Source of the DNA: Roseburia rectibacter | GTDB taxonomy: Bacteria; Bacillota; Clostridia; Lachnospirales; Lachnospiraceae | Reading direction: 5' to 3' | Assembly (NCBI RefSeq): GCF_014287515.2 | Contig: NZ_CP092473.1 | Span: forward strand, 895,001-959,000 | Length of the DNA: 64,000 nucleotides | Shown: piece after piece, positions 52,125 to 61,361 of the stretch | How positions within the stretch are numbered: the first letter of the stretch is position 1 | Layout: the number at the start of each line of letters is the position of its first letter | The notes under the pieces: generated by a model | Told to the model about the DNA's origin: nothing | Seen by the model: only the letters and a program-made list of their open reading frames with translations | Databases searched by the model: none | Made by a program: the position numbers and the translations under genes

Positions 52125-53258
52125 ATGAATACGGTAAGAACATTTTTAAAAAATGCTGACGTAAAAAAAATCGGAGTTGTCTCTTTTTATGCCTATTTTG
52201 CAATCAACGTACTGATGAAAGCATTTTCCTACGATCATGGTGACAATATCTATAAATATTTTTTTTATACAGCGATCTTGTTCTGGGGCATCAAAATGAT
52301 ATTTACGACATATACCATGCGGGAAGTATTCTGGATCGCAGGTATGATGGGAATCGGAGTGATGCTTTCCGTGATCACAAGACAGAACATGTGGCTGTTG
52401 TCGATCATGACGGTGGCAGCGATGAAGAACTGTCGTTTTTCTGTGATTGCACAGATCGCAGTGTGGATCCGTTGTGTGGCAGCAGTGATACTGGTGGGAG
52501 GTTCTTTGATTGGAATTTTTAATATCGGAGAACAGACTAAACTTGATTCGGGCTATGTGGAACAGCATGTTTACGGATTTGCAATGGGGGAACCGAATAC
52601 AGCGTTTCTGACGATATTTTTGGCGTTACTTCTGGTATTGTATTATAATTATGAAAGATTAAATATACTGTGGTTTGCTGTGACTTCGCTGATCGCACTT
52701 GTTTTTTACAAGATGACATTTTGCAGGACGGGTGTGCTTGTATTCTTTTTCTGCTGGGGGCTGATCTTATTTGAAAAGATTGTAAAAAATAAAAAAATAA
52801 AGTCTGTACTGGTGTGCTCGGTGCCGGTCGGTGCAGTATTTTCCCTGCTTACAACACTTTTTTATGATGGAAATAATGCATTGCTTTATAAGATCAATCA
52901 TCTCGTTTCGGGAAGAGTTTATATCATGAATACTTATTATAAAGATCAGGGATTGTCTCTGTTTCCACGTACGCAGGCAGTTTTTTATACGAGTTATCAT
53001 GGACTGATCGACAACAGCTATATGAATGTGACATTTTACGCAGGTATTCTTGTGGCGGTACTGTTCTTTGTGATCATCTTTAAAACTATGATAAGACTGT
53101 ACCGGATGGAGTGTTATAAAGAACTTGTAATGATAGGAATTTTAGCATTGTATGGCGTGTTAGAGCAGTTTGTGTTAAATGGATTTATGAATATATTTTT
53201 ACTTTTGTGCGGAATGTTATTATATCCGGGCATAGTGGAGGAAAAACATGAAAAATAA
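52125..53258 (+). CDS. Polysaccharide polymerase-like membrane protein (Wzy-type)
   Basis: 377 residues with about ten hydrophobic segments. A large outside loop follows about residue 245 (FYDGNNALLYKINHLVSGR, where Arg may matter for substrate). C-terminal helices follow. Such topology is typical for O-antigen or capsule polymerases and ligases, whose sequences vary widely. Position between Wzz-like and glycosyltransferase genes supports it. It overlaps the next gene by 11 bp. The polymer is unknown. Confidence 0.8.
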   Translation: MNTVRTFLKNADVKKIGVVSFYAYFAINVLMKAFSYDHGDNIYKYFFYTAILFWGIKMIFTTYTMREVFWIAGMMGIGVMLSVITRQNMWLLSIMTVAAMKNCRFSVIAQIAVWIRCVAAVILVGGSLIGIFNIGEQTKLDSGYVEQHVYGFAMGEPNTAFLTIFLALLLVLYYNYERLNILWFAVTSLIALVFYKMTFCRTGVLVFFFCWGLILFEKIVKNKKIKSVLVCSVPVGAVFSLLTTLFYDGNNALLYKINHLVSGRVYIMNTYYKDQGLSLFPRTQAVFYTSYHGLIDNSYMNVTFYAGILVAVLFFVIIFKTMIRLYRMECYKELVMIGILALYGVLEQFVLNGFMNIFLLLCGMLLYPGIVEEKHEK

Positions 53259-54327
53259 TATTTATGTGTTAAATCAAAGACAGGATGAGACATTTGATGC
53301 AGCAGGCAAAGCAATGCGGGACGTGTTTTCTGTGCTTGCAGATAAAAATGCAAAGATCATCTGGAGCGTACCAAAACACTGCAGTAAATATTTAAAGCTG
53401 TTAGATCTGCCATATCTGGTTTTGTTTTTACTGTTTCACGTGAACAAAAACGACAATGTATTTTATTCGATTCCGGAGAATCATTTAAAAATCCGTCTGT
53501 TAAAAAGCCTGCAGCGTGTAAAAAAATACCGGATCATCTGTTTTGTCAACGATCTGAATGCATTCCGCTATGACGGACAGACCGATGGAGATCCCGGTGA
53601 GGTAAGAGCGCTTGCAGCAGCAGATAAAATTCTTGCACCGAATGTCAATACTGTTTCCATGTTAAAGAAAAACGGTATTTCTTCGGACATGATACCGGTC
53701 GGAATCTGGGATTACCGGATGAATGAGACACAGATCGCTAAAATCCGTGAAATATCGCATGCACACAAAAAAGAAAATGAAGTAAAAATTGCATTTGCCG
53801 GCAATTTAAACAAATCAGAATTTTTATCTGTCATGGAGATACCTTCTGATGTCAGAATGGAATTATGGGGAAAACTTGATCCGGAGCGTGAAAAAACGCT
53901 GGCAGATGGGTGTTATTATCACGGAATATTGTCTTCCGATGAGATACCGTTCGCAGTTGCAGAGATGGATTATGGATTAGTCTGGGATGGCAGCGGAAAA
54001 GATGAGATCGAAGGCGGCCTGGGTGAATACCTTCGATACAACAATTCACACAAATGTGCACTTTACCTTGCGTCAGGTCTTCCTGTTATCGTATGGAGCC
54101 AGTCAGGAATGGCATATTTTGTAAAAGAGCATGCCTGCGGTATCGTTATTGACCGTCTCAGCGATCTGGATCAGGTACTCCGTGAAGCAGATTATGAAAA
54201 AGTGAAAGAGGCAGCACTTGCCGTTGCCCCGAAACTGTGGGAGGGCTATTACTTAAGCAAAGCGATAGATACAGCTTCATCAAAGCACAGGATTGAAGCA
54301 ACCGGGAAGGCGGATAAGGATATGTAA
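53248..54327 (+). CDS. Glycosyltransferase, Gtf3/galactofuranosyltransferase-like (GT-B)
   Basis: 359 residues, cytosolic. The opening NNIYVLNQRQDETFDAAGKA is found in the family of Gtf3-type and beta-1,6-galactofuranosyltransferase enzymes. VFYSIPENH and RIICFVNDLNAFRYD lie in the N-terminal half. The nucleotide-sugar half has YGLVWDGSGKDEIEGGLGEY, NNSHKCALYLASGLPVIVWS and CGIVIDRLSDLDQVLRE. Donor could be UDP-galactofuranose or UDP-glucose. AGTGGAGGAAAAAC precedes the ATG, overlapping the upstream gene. Confidence 0.82.
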   Translation: MKNNIYVLNQRQDETFDAAGKAMRDVFSVLADKNAKIIWSVPKHCSKYLKLLDLPYLVLFLLFHVNKNDNVFYSIPENHLKIRLLKSLQRVKKYRIICFVNDLNAFRYDGQTDGDPGEVRALAAADKILAPNVNTVSMLKKNGISSDMIPVGIWDYRMNETQIAKIREISHAHKKENEVKIAFAGNLNKSEFLSVMEIPSDVRMELWGKLDPEREKTLADGCYYHGILSSDEIPFAVAEMDYGLVWDGSGKDEIEGGLGEYLRYNNSHKCALYLASGLPVIVWSQSGMAYFVKEHACGIVIDRLSDLDQVLREADYEKVKEAALAVAPKLWEGYYLSKAIDTASSKHRIEATGKADKDM

Positions 54328-54370
54328 GTGTTTTGTTTATTCCATTATACACAAAGGAGAAAAGTTAGTT

Positions 54371-55405
54371 ATGAAAAAGAAATATTACCTTGAAGCCATC
54401 CGCATTGCTGCGATCCTGATGGTCATGTACAATCATTCTGCAGCATTTATGTCATTTTCTGTTCAAAGTGGCGTCGAATATGCAATATCGTTTTTCCTTT
54501 CCATGATATGCAAAGGTGCGGTACCACTGTTTTTCATGGTATCCGGTGCACTTCTGCTCGGAAAAAATGAGAGTGGAAAAGACTTATTCCAAAAAAGGAT
54601 TCTTCGCATGATTTTCGTAATCGTGCTGTTTTCATTTTTATATTATCTGAAACTGGTATTAAAAGGAGAGCGTCCGTTTACACCGTTTTCTTTCCTTTTA
54701 TCCCTGCCATCAGATCTTGTTTATCTGCCATACTGGTTTTTATACAGTTATCTTGGCGTGCTCACTATTTTACCGATATTACGTCCGCTGGCACAGAATA
54801 TGACAAAAAATACCTTCTGGTATCTGATCATTCTGCAGTTATTGCTTGATTGCCTGAAACCTACAGCGTGGGTATTGTGGGGATATGGACTCTGCGGATA
54901 CTATAATTTCGGCGGACTGTTCCAGTATGTTATTTTTTATCCGCTGATCGGATATGGGTTAGATCAATATTTCAGTGAGAAAAAATTTGTGACGCCGCAG
55001 AATATAGGAAGAAACCTGACTGTGATCGCTGCGGCAGTTCTCACGCAGATGATGGTATATAAAGATTACCTTTCCGTTGGAAATTACCAGGAAGTATATC
55101 TTGGCACATGGCTGTCTGTCCCGGTCATTGTGATCTTCTTAAATGCAAAACTTCTCTTTCAGGAAGAACGTCTGTCTGAGCACACGAAAAAAGTTCTGGG
55201 ATGTGTCGGAAGCTGTGTATTCGGATGTTATCTTTTAGGTGGATTTATCGGAACAGGGGGAAGACTGGATATCATTGCAAATACATTAACCCCTGTGATC
55301 GGAATGCTGCCGGCGTACATCATTGAGATCCTGATTGCTTTTCTGATCGAAGTGGCAGTTACGCTGGTTTTGAAGAAATTGCCGGTATTCCGGAAATTAT
55401 TGTAG
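54371..55405 (+). CDS. Membrane acyltransferase family 3 protein
   Basis: 344 residues from ATG 54371, preceded by AAAGGAGAAAAG; earlier in-frame ATG 54293 overlaps the previous gene. About ten membrane helices. The first has the family motif YLEAIRIAAILMVMYNHSAA with the catalytic His (about residue 22). SVPVIVIFLNAKLLF and the later helices are also typical. It likely O-acetylates a surface polysaccharide. It ends the operon starting at 51424. Confidence 0.88.
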   Translation: MKKKYYLEAIRIAAILMVMYNHSAAFMSFSVQSGVEYAISFFLSMICKGAVPLFFMVSGALLLGKNESGKDLFQKRILRMIFVIVLFSFLYYLKLVLKGERPFTPFSFLLSLPSDLVYLPYWFLYSYLGVLTILPILRPLAQNMTKNTFWYLIILQLLLDCLKPTAWVLWGYGLCGYYNFGGLFQYVIFYPLIGYGLDQYFSEKKFVTPQNIGRNLTVIAAAVLTQMMVYKDYLSVGNYQEVYLGTWLSVPVIVIFLNAKLLFQEERLSEHTKKVLGCVGSCVFGCYLLGGFIGTGGRLDIIANTLTPVIGMLPAYIIEILIAFLIEVAVTLVLKKLPVFRKLL

Positions 55406-55430
55406 GAAATGTAATTAGCAGGATTTTGGA

Positions 55431-55470
55431 AAAAAGAGGTGTGCCGGGAAATTCCGGAACACCTCTTTTT
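55431..55470. terminator. Bidirectional terminator between acyltransferase genes
   Basis: A 17-position stem with one mismatch (55431-55447 with 55454-55470), with A and T tracts at the ends. It serves both converging operons. Confidence 0.9.
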
Positions 55471-55489
55471 GTCTTTTAAGTGAACATCA

Positions 55490-56536
55490 TCAGGCAAGAA
55501 AATACGCCATTAACTTTTCTGCTACAGTTCTTACCACATTTGCACCCCACATTACCACGCGGTTGACCACATCCACGATCCATGGCTCTAAACGTCCGAT
55601 CGTCGCTTTACGTACTTCATTGAGCAGACATGCAATTACCATGATAGCAAGCACATAACCGATCGCAGGGAATACTAAAAACCATGATCCTGCATAAGGT
55701 TTAAGATCGATCCATTTCAGCAGAAATGTCTGTACCGTTCCGTCTAACACATAAATGGCAAGTACATTTCCTGCAGCACGGTTGATAAAACGGCTGTGAA
55801 AATGAATCTCCCGAAACAGCAGCAATACCATGACAGAACCGAATATAATGAAGATCGAGCAGTCACGGCAGAAGGTCGTATAGAGTTTTCCACGAAGAAA
55901 CGTCAGCGAACTGTCCGCAAGGAAAATAAAGCCAATGCTAAGAAGCAGCCCTGAAAGAAGGCGATGAACATTGTGGCTGCGGTTATGATAGAGTGAAAGG
56001 TAACGTCCGAGCAGATAGATCATAACCATGTGAACTAACCCTTTTCCACCGTCCTGCATGATCTCAAAAAATCCGAAAGTAGGGATCACAGAGAAAAGAA
56101 GCAGCAATATGGCAAGCAGCTTCCTAAAGTTTTCCTTTGATAGTTTTTCCGGGATCTGGTTTAAAAACGGTGTTAAAAAGCAGAGGAAAAAGTAGCAGCT
56201 GATAAACCAGTAATATCTTGAAATTACAGGAATACAGGATTTAATCAGTGATTTTATGCCAAAATTGCCGACGGCGATCGTACCAAATACCGTAAAAAAG
56301 ATGATCATGAGATCAAGCCGGATCAGTTTTTTGAAATCAAAACGGATACCAAAATAACCGGAAATTAATATAAAACAGGTAACTCCCATGTTAAAAATGG
56401 AATTGACCAGTACATGGATCTCTGTGTTAAGCAGTGATACAGATGTATCAATACCTCCGAAAGTGTGCATCATCAGGATACCAAAGATGCATAATAAACG
56501 TAATAATTCAAAATTCGAAGAACGTTCTTTGGACAT
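55490..56536 (-). CDS. Membrane acyltransferase family 3 protein (second)
   Basis: 348 residues from ATG 56536, where AATGGAGACATC precedes; an upstream in-frame ATG (56584) has no site. About ten membrane helices. The first has SNFELLRLLCIFGILMMHTFGG with the family His. It is clearly different from the plus-strand acyltransferase that converges on it. Last gene of a minus-strand operon with the two genes behind it. Acyl group and polysaccharide target unknown. Confidence 0.88.
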   Translation of the reverse strand: MSKERSSNFELLRLLCIFGILMMHTFGGIDTSVSLLNTEIHVLVNSIFNMGVTCFILISGYFGIRFDFKKLIRLDLMIIFFTVFGTIAVGNFGIKSLIKSCIPVISRYYWFISCYFFLCFLTPFLNQIPEKLSKENFRKLLAILLLLFSVIPTFGFFEIMQDGGKGLVHMVMIYLLGRYLSLYHNRSHNVHRLLSGLLLSIGFIFLADSSLTFLRGKLYTTFCRDCSIFIIFGSVMVLLLFREIHFHSRFINRAAGNVLAIYVLDGTVQTFLLKWIDLKPYAGSWFLVFPAIGYVLAIMVIACLLNEVRKATIGRLEPWIVDVVNRVVMWGANVVRTVAEKLMAYFLA

Positions 56537-56649
56537 GATGTCTCCATTTCTGCCCGTGCTGCGGGGCATTAGAAATTTTTGCACAGATTATGTTTTGTAT
56601 GGTGTTCTGTGCATTTTTTGCAGCAGAGTATTACAGATCTATACAAAGA

Positions 56650-57669
56650 TCATGCTTTCTGGCTGCGTCTGATCTTTAGTTTCTGCTGCCACTTTGTATT
56701 GCCGTGTTTGATATCCGCAAGCCTGCCGCGGCATTTTAACATATAGGTCACAAACTTGGCATGCGCGGAATAAGACTGGTTTTCATAGATTCCTTCCATG
56801 AAGATTTTTGTGATATCAACAAAGTGAAGATTCAAAAACCAGGTTTTTTCGTGTCCGTCGATCGTATAACAATAAGGTCTGCCGTTTTCCCAGTGAAGAT
56901 TTTTCACACTTAAGCGTTTGATATATTCATACTGGTGTTCTAAGTAGCCGGAAGATTCGCCGACAGAATTATCAAATACGCTGTGGTTCGCATCGTCTTG
57001 TAACAGGTTTAAATATTCGCCTTCCGGAAGAGATGAAACCCAAAGGTGTAGCAATGCCATCTCGCCGACACCACCGTACATGCCGAATTTGCGGTGGACA
57101 TCCCATTTTTTCATCAGGATATCTTTATGATTTGCATACATATCGATACAGAAATCCGTAAATTCACGAAGACCTTCCGTGGTAAAATAGGAAAATCCTG
57201 CGCAGGTTTTCCATTTTAGACCGTTACCTTCTTCAAGCATTGCAAAATCCTGTAAAAGCGGAGTCTCGGCAGCTACCTTGCAGTGACGGAACGGTTCATA
57301 TTCACTGACATTTAAATAAAGCAGAACATCACTGTCGATGATGACACATTCTTCAAAGGAGTTGCGCTCTAAATACTCTAATATAAGGAAGAAACGTTTG
57401 AAGATTCCTTCTGCCCACGCAGTCGGATAGGTAGAAAGATTTTCAAAAACAGAGTGGAACTTTGTCCATTTTTCAGTGATGAAATCATTCGCATTATGCC
57501 AGTCGTCACACCAGGCTTTGTTGTATTCATCGCCTAACAAAACAACTTTTTCATTATATTTTTTTGCCTGTGCAATACAGTATTTTAAATATTCCTGGTT
57601 CTTTTTTCCGGCAGCCTGTGCTTTTTCTCCGGTTTCATGGTGAACCATAACAGGAATAATCTTACTCAT
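56650..57669 (-). CDS. Glycosyltransferase-like GT-A protein
   Basis: 339 residues, cytosolic. It opens with SKIIPVMVHHETGEKAQAAG, and ECVIIDSDVLLYLNVSEYEP carries the D-S-D metal motif typical of GT-A transferases. A Tyr/Trp-rich middle (KNLHWENGRPYCYTIDGHEK) follows. No membrane segment is visible. GGGGGACAATTATT precedes the ATG. It follows the GT-D-like gene by 17 bp in the same operon. Donor and acceptor unknown. Confidence 0.75.
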   Translation of the reverse strand: MSKIIPVMVHHETGEKAQAAGKKNQEYLKYCIAQAKKYNEKVVLLGDEYNKAWCDDWHNANDFITEKWTKFHSVFENLSTYPTAWAEGIFKRFFLILEYLERNSFEECVIIDSDVLLYLNVSEYEPFRHCKVAAETPLLQDFAMLEEGNGLKWKTCAGFSYFTTEGLREFTDFCIDMYANHKDILMKKWDVHRKFGMYGGVGEMALLHLWVSSLPEGEYLNLLQDDANHSVFDNSVGESSGYLEHQYEYIKRLSVKNLHWENGRPYCYTIDGHEKTWFLNLHFVDITKIFMEGIYENQSYSAHAKFVTYMLKCRGRLADIKHGNTKWQQKLKIRRSQKA

Positions 57670-57686
57670 AATAATTGTCCCCCTTA

Positions 57687-58640
57687 TTATTCTTTTTTCC
57701 AGTAAGTGCCGCCTTCTACGTCGCTGCTTCCGGTCGGTACTTCGCTTGCCATCGGATAATGCCAGTAATCGTTATACATGGCAACGATATCCGGTTCTTC
57801 CTCGTCCCAGCGTCTTCCTTTTAAACCAAACAATATCTGCAGGCATCCACCGAGATGAATTGCCTGTTTTCCCATTTTTTTGATATGGGCAGCTAATGGA
57901 TAACCGTAAGCTCCACAGCCGAGCAGGGCGATGTCAAAATCGATTTTTTCGCATTCCCTGCACATATAATCGAGCGCGTCAAACCATGTGGCAAAACGCG
58001 CATCTGTAGCACTGCCTGCGGTCTGCACTGCTTTTAAAGTTTTTAATTCAAATTCAGGCAGAATGTCTGTAGCCGGAAAAATTTTATCAAAGTGTCTGTA
58101 CTGACTTTGAATCGACTCTTCAAATGGATGAATGACAAGTACCTTTTTCCCGGCAAGGGCAGCAGACCATGGATTATTGCTGCGCCATGGCTCTAAAGAG
58201 ATCAGGCGGCATGTTGCGCTTAAATCTTTACAGTATTTGCGGATATAATAGTCCTCGCATGCATTCTGCCATAATCCTAAAATATCCGTCTGCCTGCAGG
58301 CATCTTTCATGATATCGTTAAAACGGGGAAGAAGTGCAGGATCATTTGGGAAAAAGCCGGCGCAGGTAAAAAGCTGTTCGCAGGCTTTTTCTTTTTTGGA
58401 TTCCATGTGAAATTCATCCACACGCATGTTGAAAAGTTCGACAGCACCAAAACGTCCCATCATAAACGGTTTGCCGAAACGGATCAGGTCTGCCGTATAT
58501 TTATTTAATGTATCCGTATCATAGAACGGTTTGCCGACATAATGCCGGTAAAGAAAATCTGAGTCATCTGTTGCCTGCCGCAGTTTGTTGCGCAGACAGT
58601 ATTTTAACTGATAATAAGAGGCTCCGAGGATCGTACCCAT
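57687..58640 (-). CDS. GT-D-type glycosyltransferase-like protein
   Basis: 317 residues from ATG 58640, with AAAGGAG ten bases before; the longer open frame to 58934 is upstream read-through. The segment KPFMMGRFGAVELFNMRVDE resembles the R-x-G-D-G-E block of GT-D (DUF1792) enzymes, although here Ala-Val-Glu replaces Asp-Gly-Glu, so the first acidic residue is missing. GKKVLVIHPFEESIQSQY and FDIALLGCGAYGYPLAAHIK look like the Rossmann-type strands of that fold. It is first in the minus-strand operon. Activity is inferred from context and fold only. Confidence 0.65.
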   Translation of the reverse strand: MGTILGASYYQLKYCLRNKLRQATDDSDFLYRHYVGKPFYDTDTLNKYTADLIRFGKPFMMGRFGAVELFNMRVDEFHMESKKEKACEQLFTCAGFFPNDPALLPRFNDIMKDACRQTDILGLWQNACEDYYIRKYCKDLSATCRLISLEPWRSNNPWSAALAGKKVLVIHPFEESIQSQYRHFDKIFPATDILPEFELKTLKAVQTAGSATDARFATWFDALDYMCRECEKIDFDIALLGCGAYGYPLAAHIKKMGKQAIHLGGCLQILFGLKGRRWDEEEPDIVAMYNDYWHYPMASEVPTGSSDVEGGTYWKKE

Positions 58641-58742
58641 CTTAAGAACACTCCTTTCTGATTGCAGTACATAGATATAAACATCATAAACAATGCTTCC
58701 TGCGGTGTCAAGAAAAATGGAACAGGCAGAGGAATCTACTGT

Positions 58743-58772
58743 TTGACACTCACTATATATATTTGATACAAT
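58743..58772 (+). promoter_or_regulatory. Promoter of the GtrII-like operon
   Basis: TTGACA (58743-58748), 18-bp spacer, TACAAT (58767-58772). It lies about 45 bp before the ATG, in the divergent gap with the GT-D-like gene. Confidence 0.75.
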
Positions 58773-58817
58773 AAAGAGTAAATGAAGTTGAGAAAGTAAC
58801 AGATAGAGGAAAACGTT

Positions 58818-60428
58818 ATGAATACGATTAAATGGAAAATGCCGGATCAGTATCTGACCGAGTGGTACCGGAATCTTTCGGGAGCGGTAAAGACAGCTTT
58901 TTATGCTGCGTTTGTGGCAGGGCTTGCAGCACATTTGTATCAGTTCACCAATAAATTATATAACTATGATGAACTTGCAAATACACCCGGAGGTATCGGA
59001 CTTAGCACAGAACAGGGAAGATGGCTGTTAAACTGGATGGGACGGTTTATGCATTCGGTATTTGGAGGTTCTTATTCACTGCCTCTTTTTAACGGGATCT
59101 TTGCACTTTTGTTCCTTGCATTATCAGCAGGAATGATCGTTTCCATCTTTCAGGTGAAAAACAGGCTGACCGCAGGACTTATCGGAGGACTTATGACGGT
59201 ATTTCCGGCAGTTGTGTCCATGTATTTTTTTATGTTTCTGTCACTTTATTATGCGATCGGTATATTTTTCAGCGTGCTTGCTGCGTGGCTGACTGTGAAA
59301 TATCCGAAAAATATCATTGCAGACATAGCAGCAGTTTTAATGGCTGCCTGTTCACTGGGTGTATATCAGGCATATTTTCCGGATACTGTATGTATCCTGC
59401 TTATGGTAGTGGTCTTAAAGGCAGGATTTGGCGGCATAAAAGAGAAAACACAATGGAAAGAATTTTTTCTTATGGTCGTCCGATTTTTAGTTGTGATGGC
59501 AGCAGGTATTGTAGTTTATTTTCTTATTAATAAGGCAGTACTTGCAGTAACGCATATACAGCTTACGAGTTATCAGGGTGGCGATACGATGGGAAAGATC
59601 ACGTTTACGCAGCTCATTGATGCAGTGAAGCAGTGTTATACTTCGTTTTTTGATCTGGGATATTCGGATGTTATGGGGATTAACTATAACCGGACCATAA
59701 AACGTCTGATCAAAGTGATGTGGCTGTTATTTGCAGCTGGTATCGGAGCATATCTGGTTTTAAAGAAAAAGGAATATTTAAATAAGGTAATTGCTCTGTG
59801 CGGCATATTGGTATTTCCGGCAGCAATGTTTTTGATCTATGTGATGGCACCGAATTCTTATTGTTATACACTGATGGCATATCCGGTTGTATTTTTCTTT
59901 ATATTTTTCCTGCTCTGGATGGATGCATGTTTGTGGAACCTGAAACTGCAGGCACCGGTTAAGAGTATAGCAGGCTGGGTATCGGCACTGCTTACAGCAG
60001 CATTGGTAATTGTGTTTGTCTGGTATGCAAATGGAAATTATATGGCACTTGAATATACGAAATATCATGATTTTTCCTATGTACAGACTTTGATCACAAA
60101 AATACGCAGTGTGGAGGATTATTCCCAGGATAAAGCTGTGATCGTGGTTGGAACACAGATCTCAGACAGCACAGGCAGTATGGGAAGCCTGATCGGTGAT
60201 ACGTTTATCGTTGGTGGAAAAGCAGATACTAATTTAGGGTATAATTCACTGCTGTATCTGATGTCTGACTACCTTGGATTTTCACCATATTATGGCACTT
60301 ATGAGGAGATTCAGAGCTGGATGCAGAGAGAAGCGGTGAAAGAAATGCCGGCTTATCCTGCAGATGGCTCCATTCAGGTTATCGACGATACGATCATTGT
60401 AAAATTGTCTGATTATGAAATGAATTAA
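58818..60428 (+). CDS. GtrII-family glucosyltransferase-like membrane protein (GT-C)
   Basis: 536 residues with about 11 membrane helices. The first outside loop has YNYDELANTPGGIGLSTEQG, where the early acidic residues (D-E) are the catalytic-type ones in GT-C enzymes. QGRWLLNWMGRFMHSVFGG is close to known GtrII proteins. The C-terminal ~120 residues are a soluble outside domain. These enzymes move a sugar from a polyprenyl-phosphate carrier onto surface glycan outside the membrane. AGAGGAAAACGTT precedes the ATG. The next gene follows after 11 bp. Confidence 0.88.
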   Translation: MNTIKWKMPDQYLTEWYRNLSGAVKTAFYAAFVAGLAAHLYQFTNKLYNYDELANTPGGIGLSTEQGRWLLNWMGRFMHSVFGGSYSLPLFNGIFALLFLALSAGMIVSIFQVKNRLTAGLIGGLMTVFPAVVSMYFFMFLSLYYAIGIFFSVLAAWLTVKYPKNIIADIAAVLMAACSLGVYQAYFPDTVCILLMVVVLKAGFGGIKEKTQWKEFFLMVVRFLVVMAAGIVVYFLINKAVLAVTHIQLTSYQGGDTMGKITFTQLIDAVKQCYTSFFDLGYSDVMGINYNRTIKRLIKVMWLLFAAGIGAYLVLKKKEYLNKVIALCGILVFPAAMFLIYVMAPNSYCYTLMAYPVVFFFIFFLLWMDACLWNLKLQAPVKSIAGWVSALLTAALVIVFVWYANGNYMALEYTKYHDFSYVQTLITKIRSVEDYSQDKAVIVVGTQISDSTGSMGSLIGDTFIVGGKADTNLGYNSLLYLMSDYLGFSPYYGTYEEIQSWMQREAVKEMPAYPADGSIQVIDDTIIVKLSDYEMN

Positions 60429-60439
60429 GGAACGATTGG

Positions 60440-61300
60440 ATGAAAAAATATTTATATCTTATGAGAGTACATCATTATATCAAAAACATACTGATTTTTA
60501 TGCCGCTGATCTTCAGCGGCAATCTCACAGACCGCCGGAAATTTATGGCAACATTACTTGGAATGATCGCATTTTCGCTGGTCACATCCGCTGTCTATAT
60601 TATTAATGATATCAGGGATGCGGAAAAAGACCGGATGCATCCGACGAAGAAAAAACGTCCGATCGCTTCCGGCGCAGTCACACCGGTGCATGCTGTGATA
60701 CTGATGGCAGTCATTCTGATCGTGGCAATGGTTTTACTGGCAGTATCAGATGCAACAGCAGGCAGTTATACACTTGTGCTGTTATATCTGTTTATTAATG
60801 TGGCATACAGTATGGGACTTAAGGATGTACCGCTTTTGGATGTGACCATCCTTGCTTCCGGATTTTTGCTCCGTGTACTCTTTGGTGCAGTGCTGACTGG
60901 AACGGAAGTATCTGAATGGCAGTATCTGACTGTACTTTCCGGCGCATTTTATTTCAGCCTTGGAAAGAGACGAAACGAACTGCAGAAGAAAAAAGACGGG
61001 GATACGAGGAAGGTACTTAAATATTATACGAGAGATTTTCTCGACAAGAACATGTATATGTGTCTTGCCCTGCTCAATACATTTTATGCTCTATGGTGTA
61101 AGGATATTACCAATGCAGGAATGAAATATGCAATGTGGACTGTACCGATCGTGATCTTAATCTGCATGAAATATAGTCTGACGGTTGAGGGCAATTCTGA
61201 GGGAGATCCGGTTGAGGTGCTTTTACATGATAAGGTGCTGATGGCGCTCTGTGTTGTTTACGGTATTGTAATGGTAGCTATGCTTTATTCCGGAGTATAG
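60440..61300 (+). CDS. UbiA-family decaprenyl-phosphate phosphoribosyltransferase-like protein
   Basis: 286 residues with about eight to nine membrane helices. The metal/diphosphate site is YIINDIRDAEKDRMHPTKK, the N-D-x-x-D-x-x-x-D motif followed by KRPIASG, as in mycobacterial Rv3806c. MGLKDVPLLDVTILASGF and FSLGKRRNELQKK also match that group rather than quinone-making UbiA. It would join phosphoribosyl pyrophosphate to a polyprenyl phosphate, the first step to a lipid-linked ribose or arabinose. No DprE epimerase genes are in the window. Its GtrII-like and GT-C neighbours could use the lipid product. Confidence 0.85.
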   Translation: MKKYLYLMRVHHYIKNILIFMPLIFSGNLTDRRKFMATLLGMIAFSLVTSAVYIINDIRDAEKDRMHPTKKKRPIASGAVTPVHAVILMAVILIVAMVLLAVSDATAGSYTLVLLYLFINVAYSMGLKDVPLLDVTILASGFLLRVLFGAVLTGTEVSEWQYLTVLSGAFYFSLGKRRNELQKKKDGDTRKVLKYYTRDFLDKNMYMCLALLNTFYALWCKDITNAGMKYAMWTVPIVILICMKYSLTVEGNSEGDPVEVLLHDKVLMALCVVYGIVMVAMLYSGV

Positions 61301-61361
61301 TCTGCAGGCTGTTGAAAAAGTATGGTTAGTTAGTAGAAAAGAGCTTGGAAATGAGGTTTTT

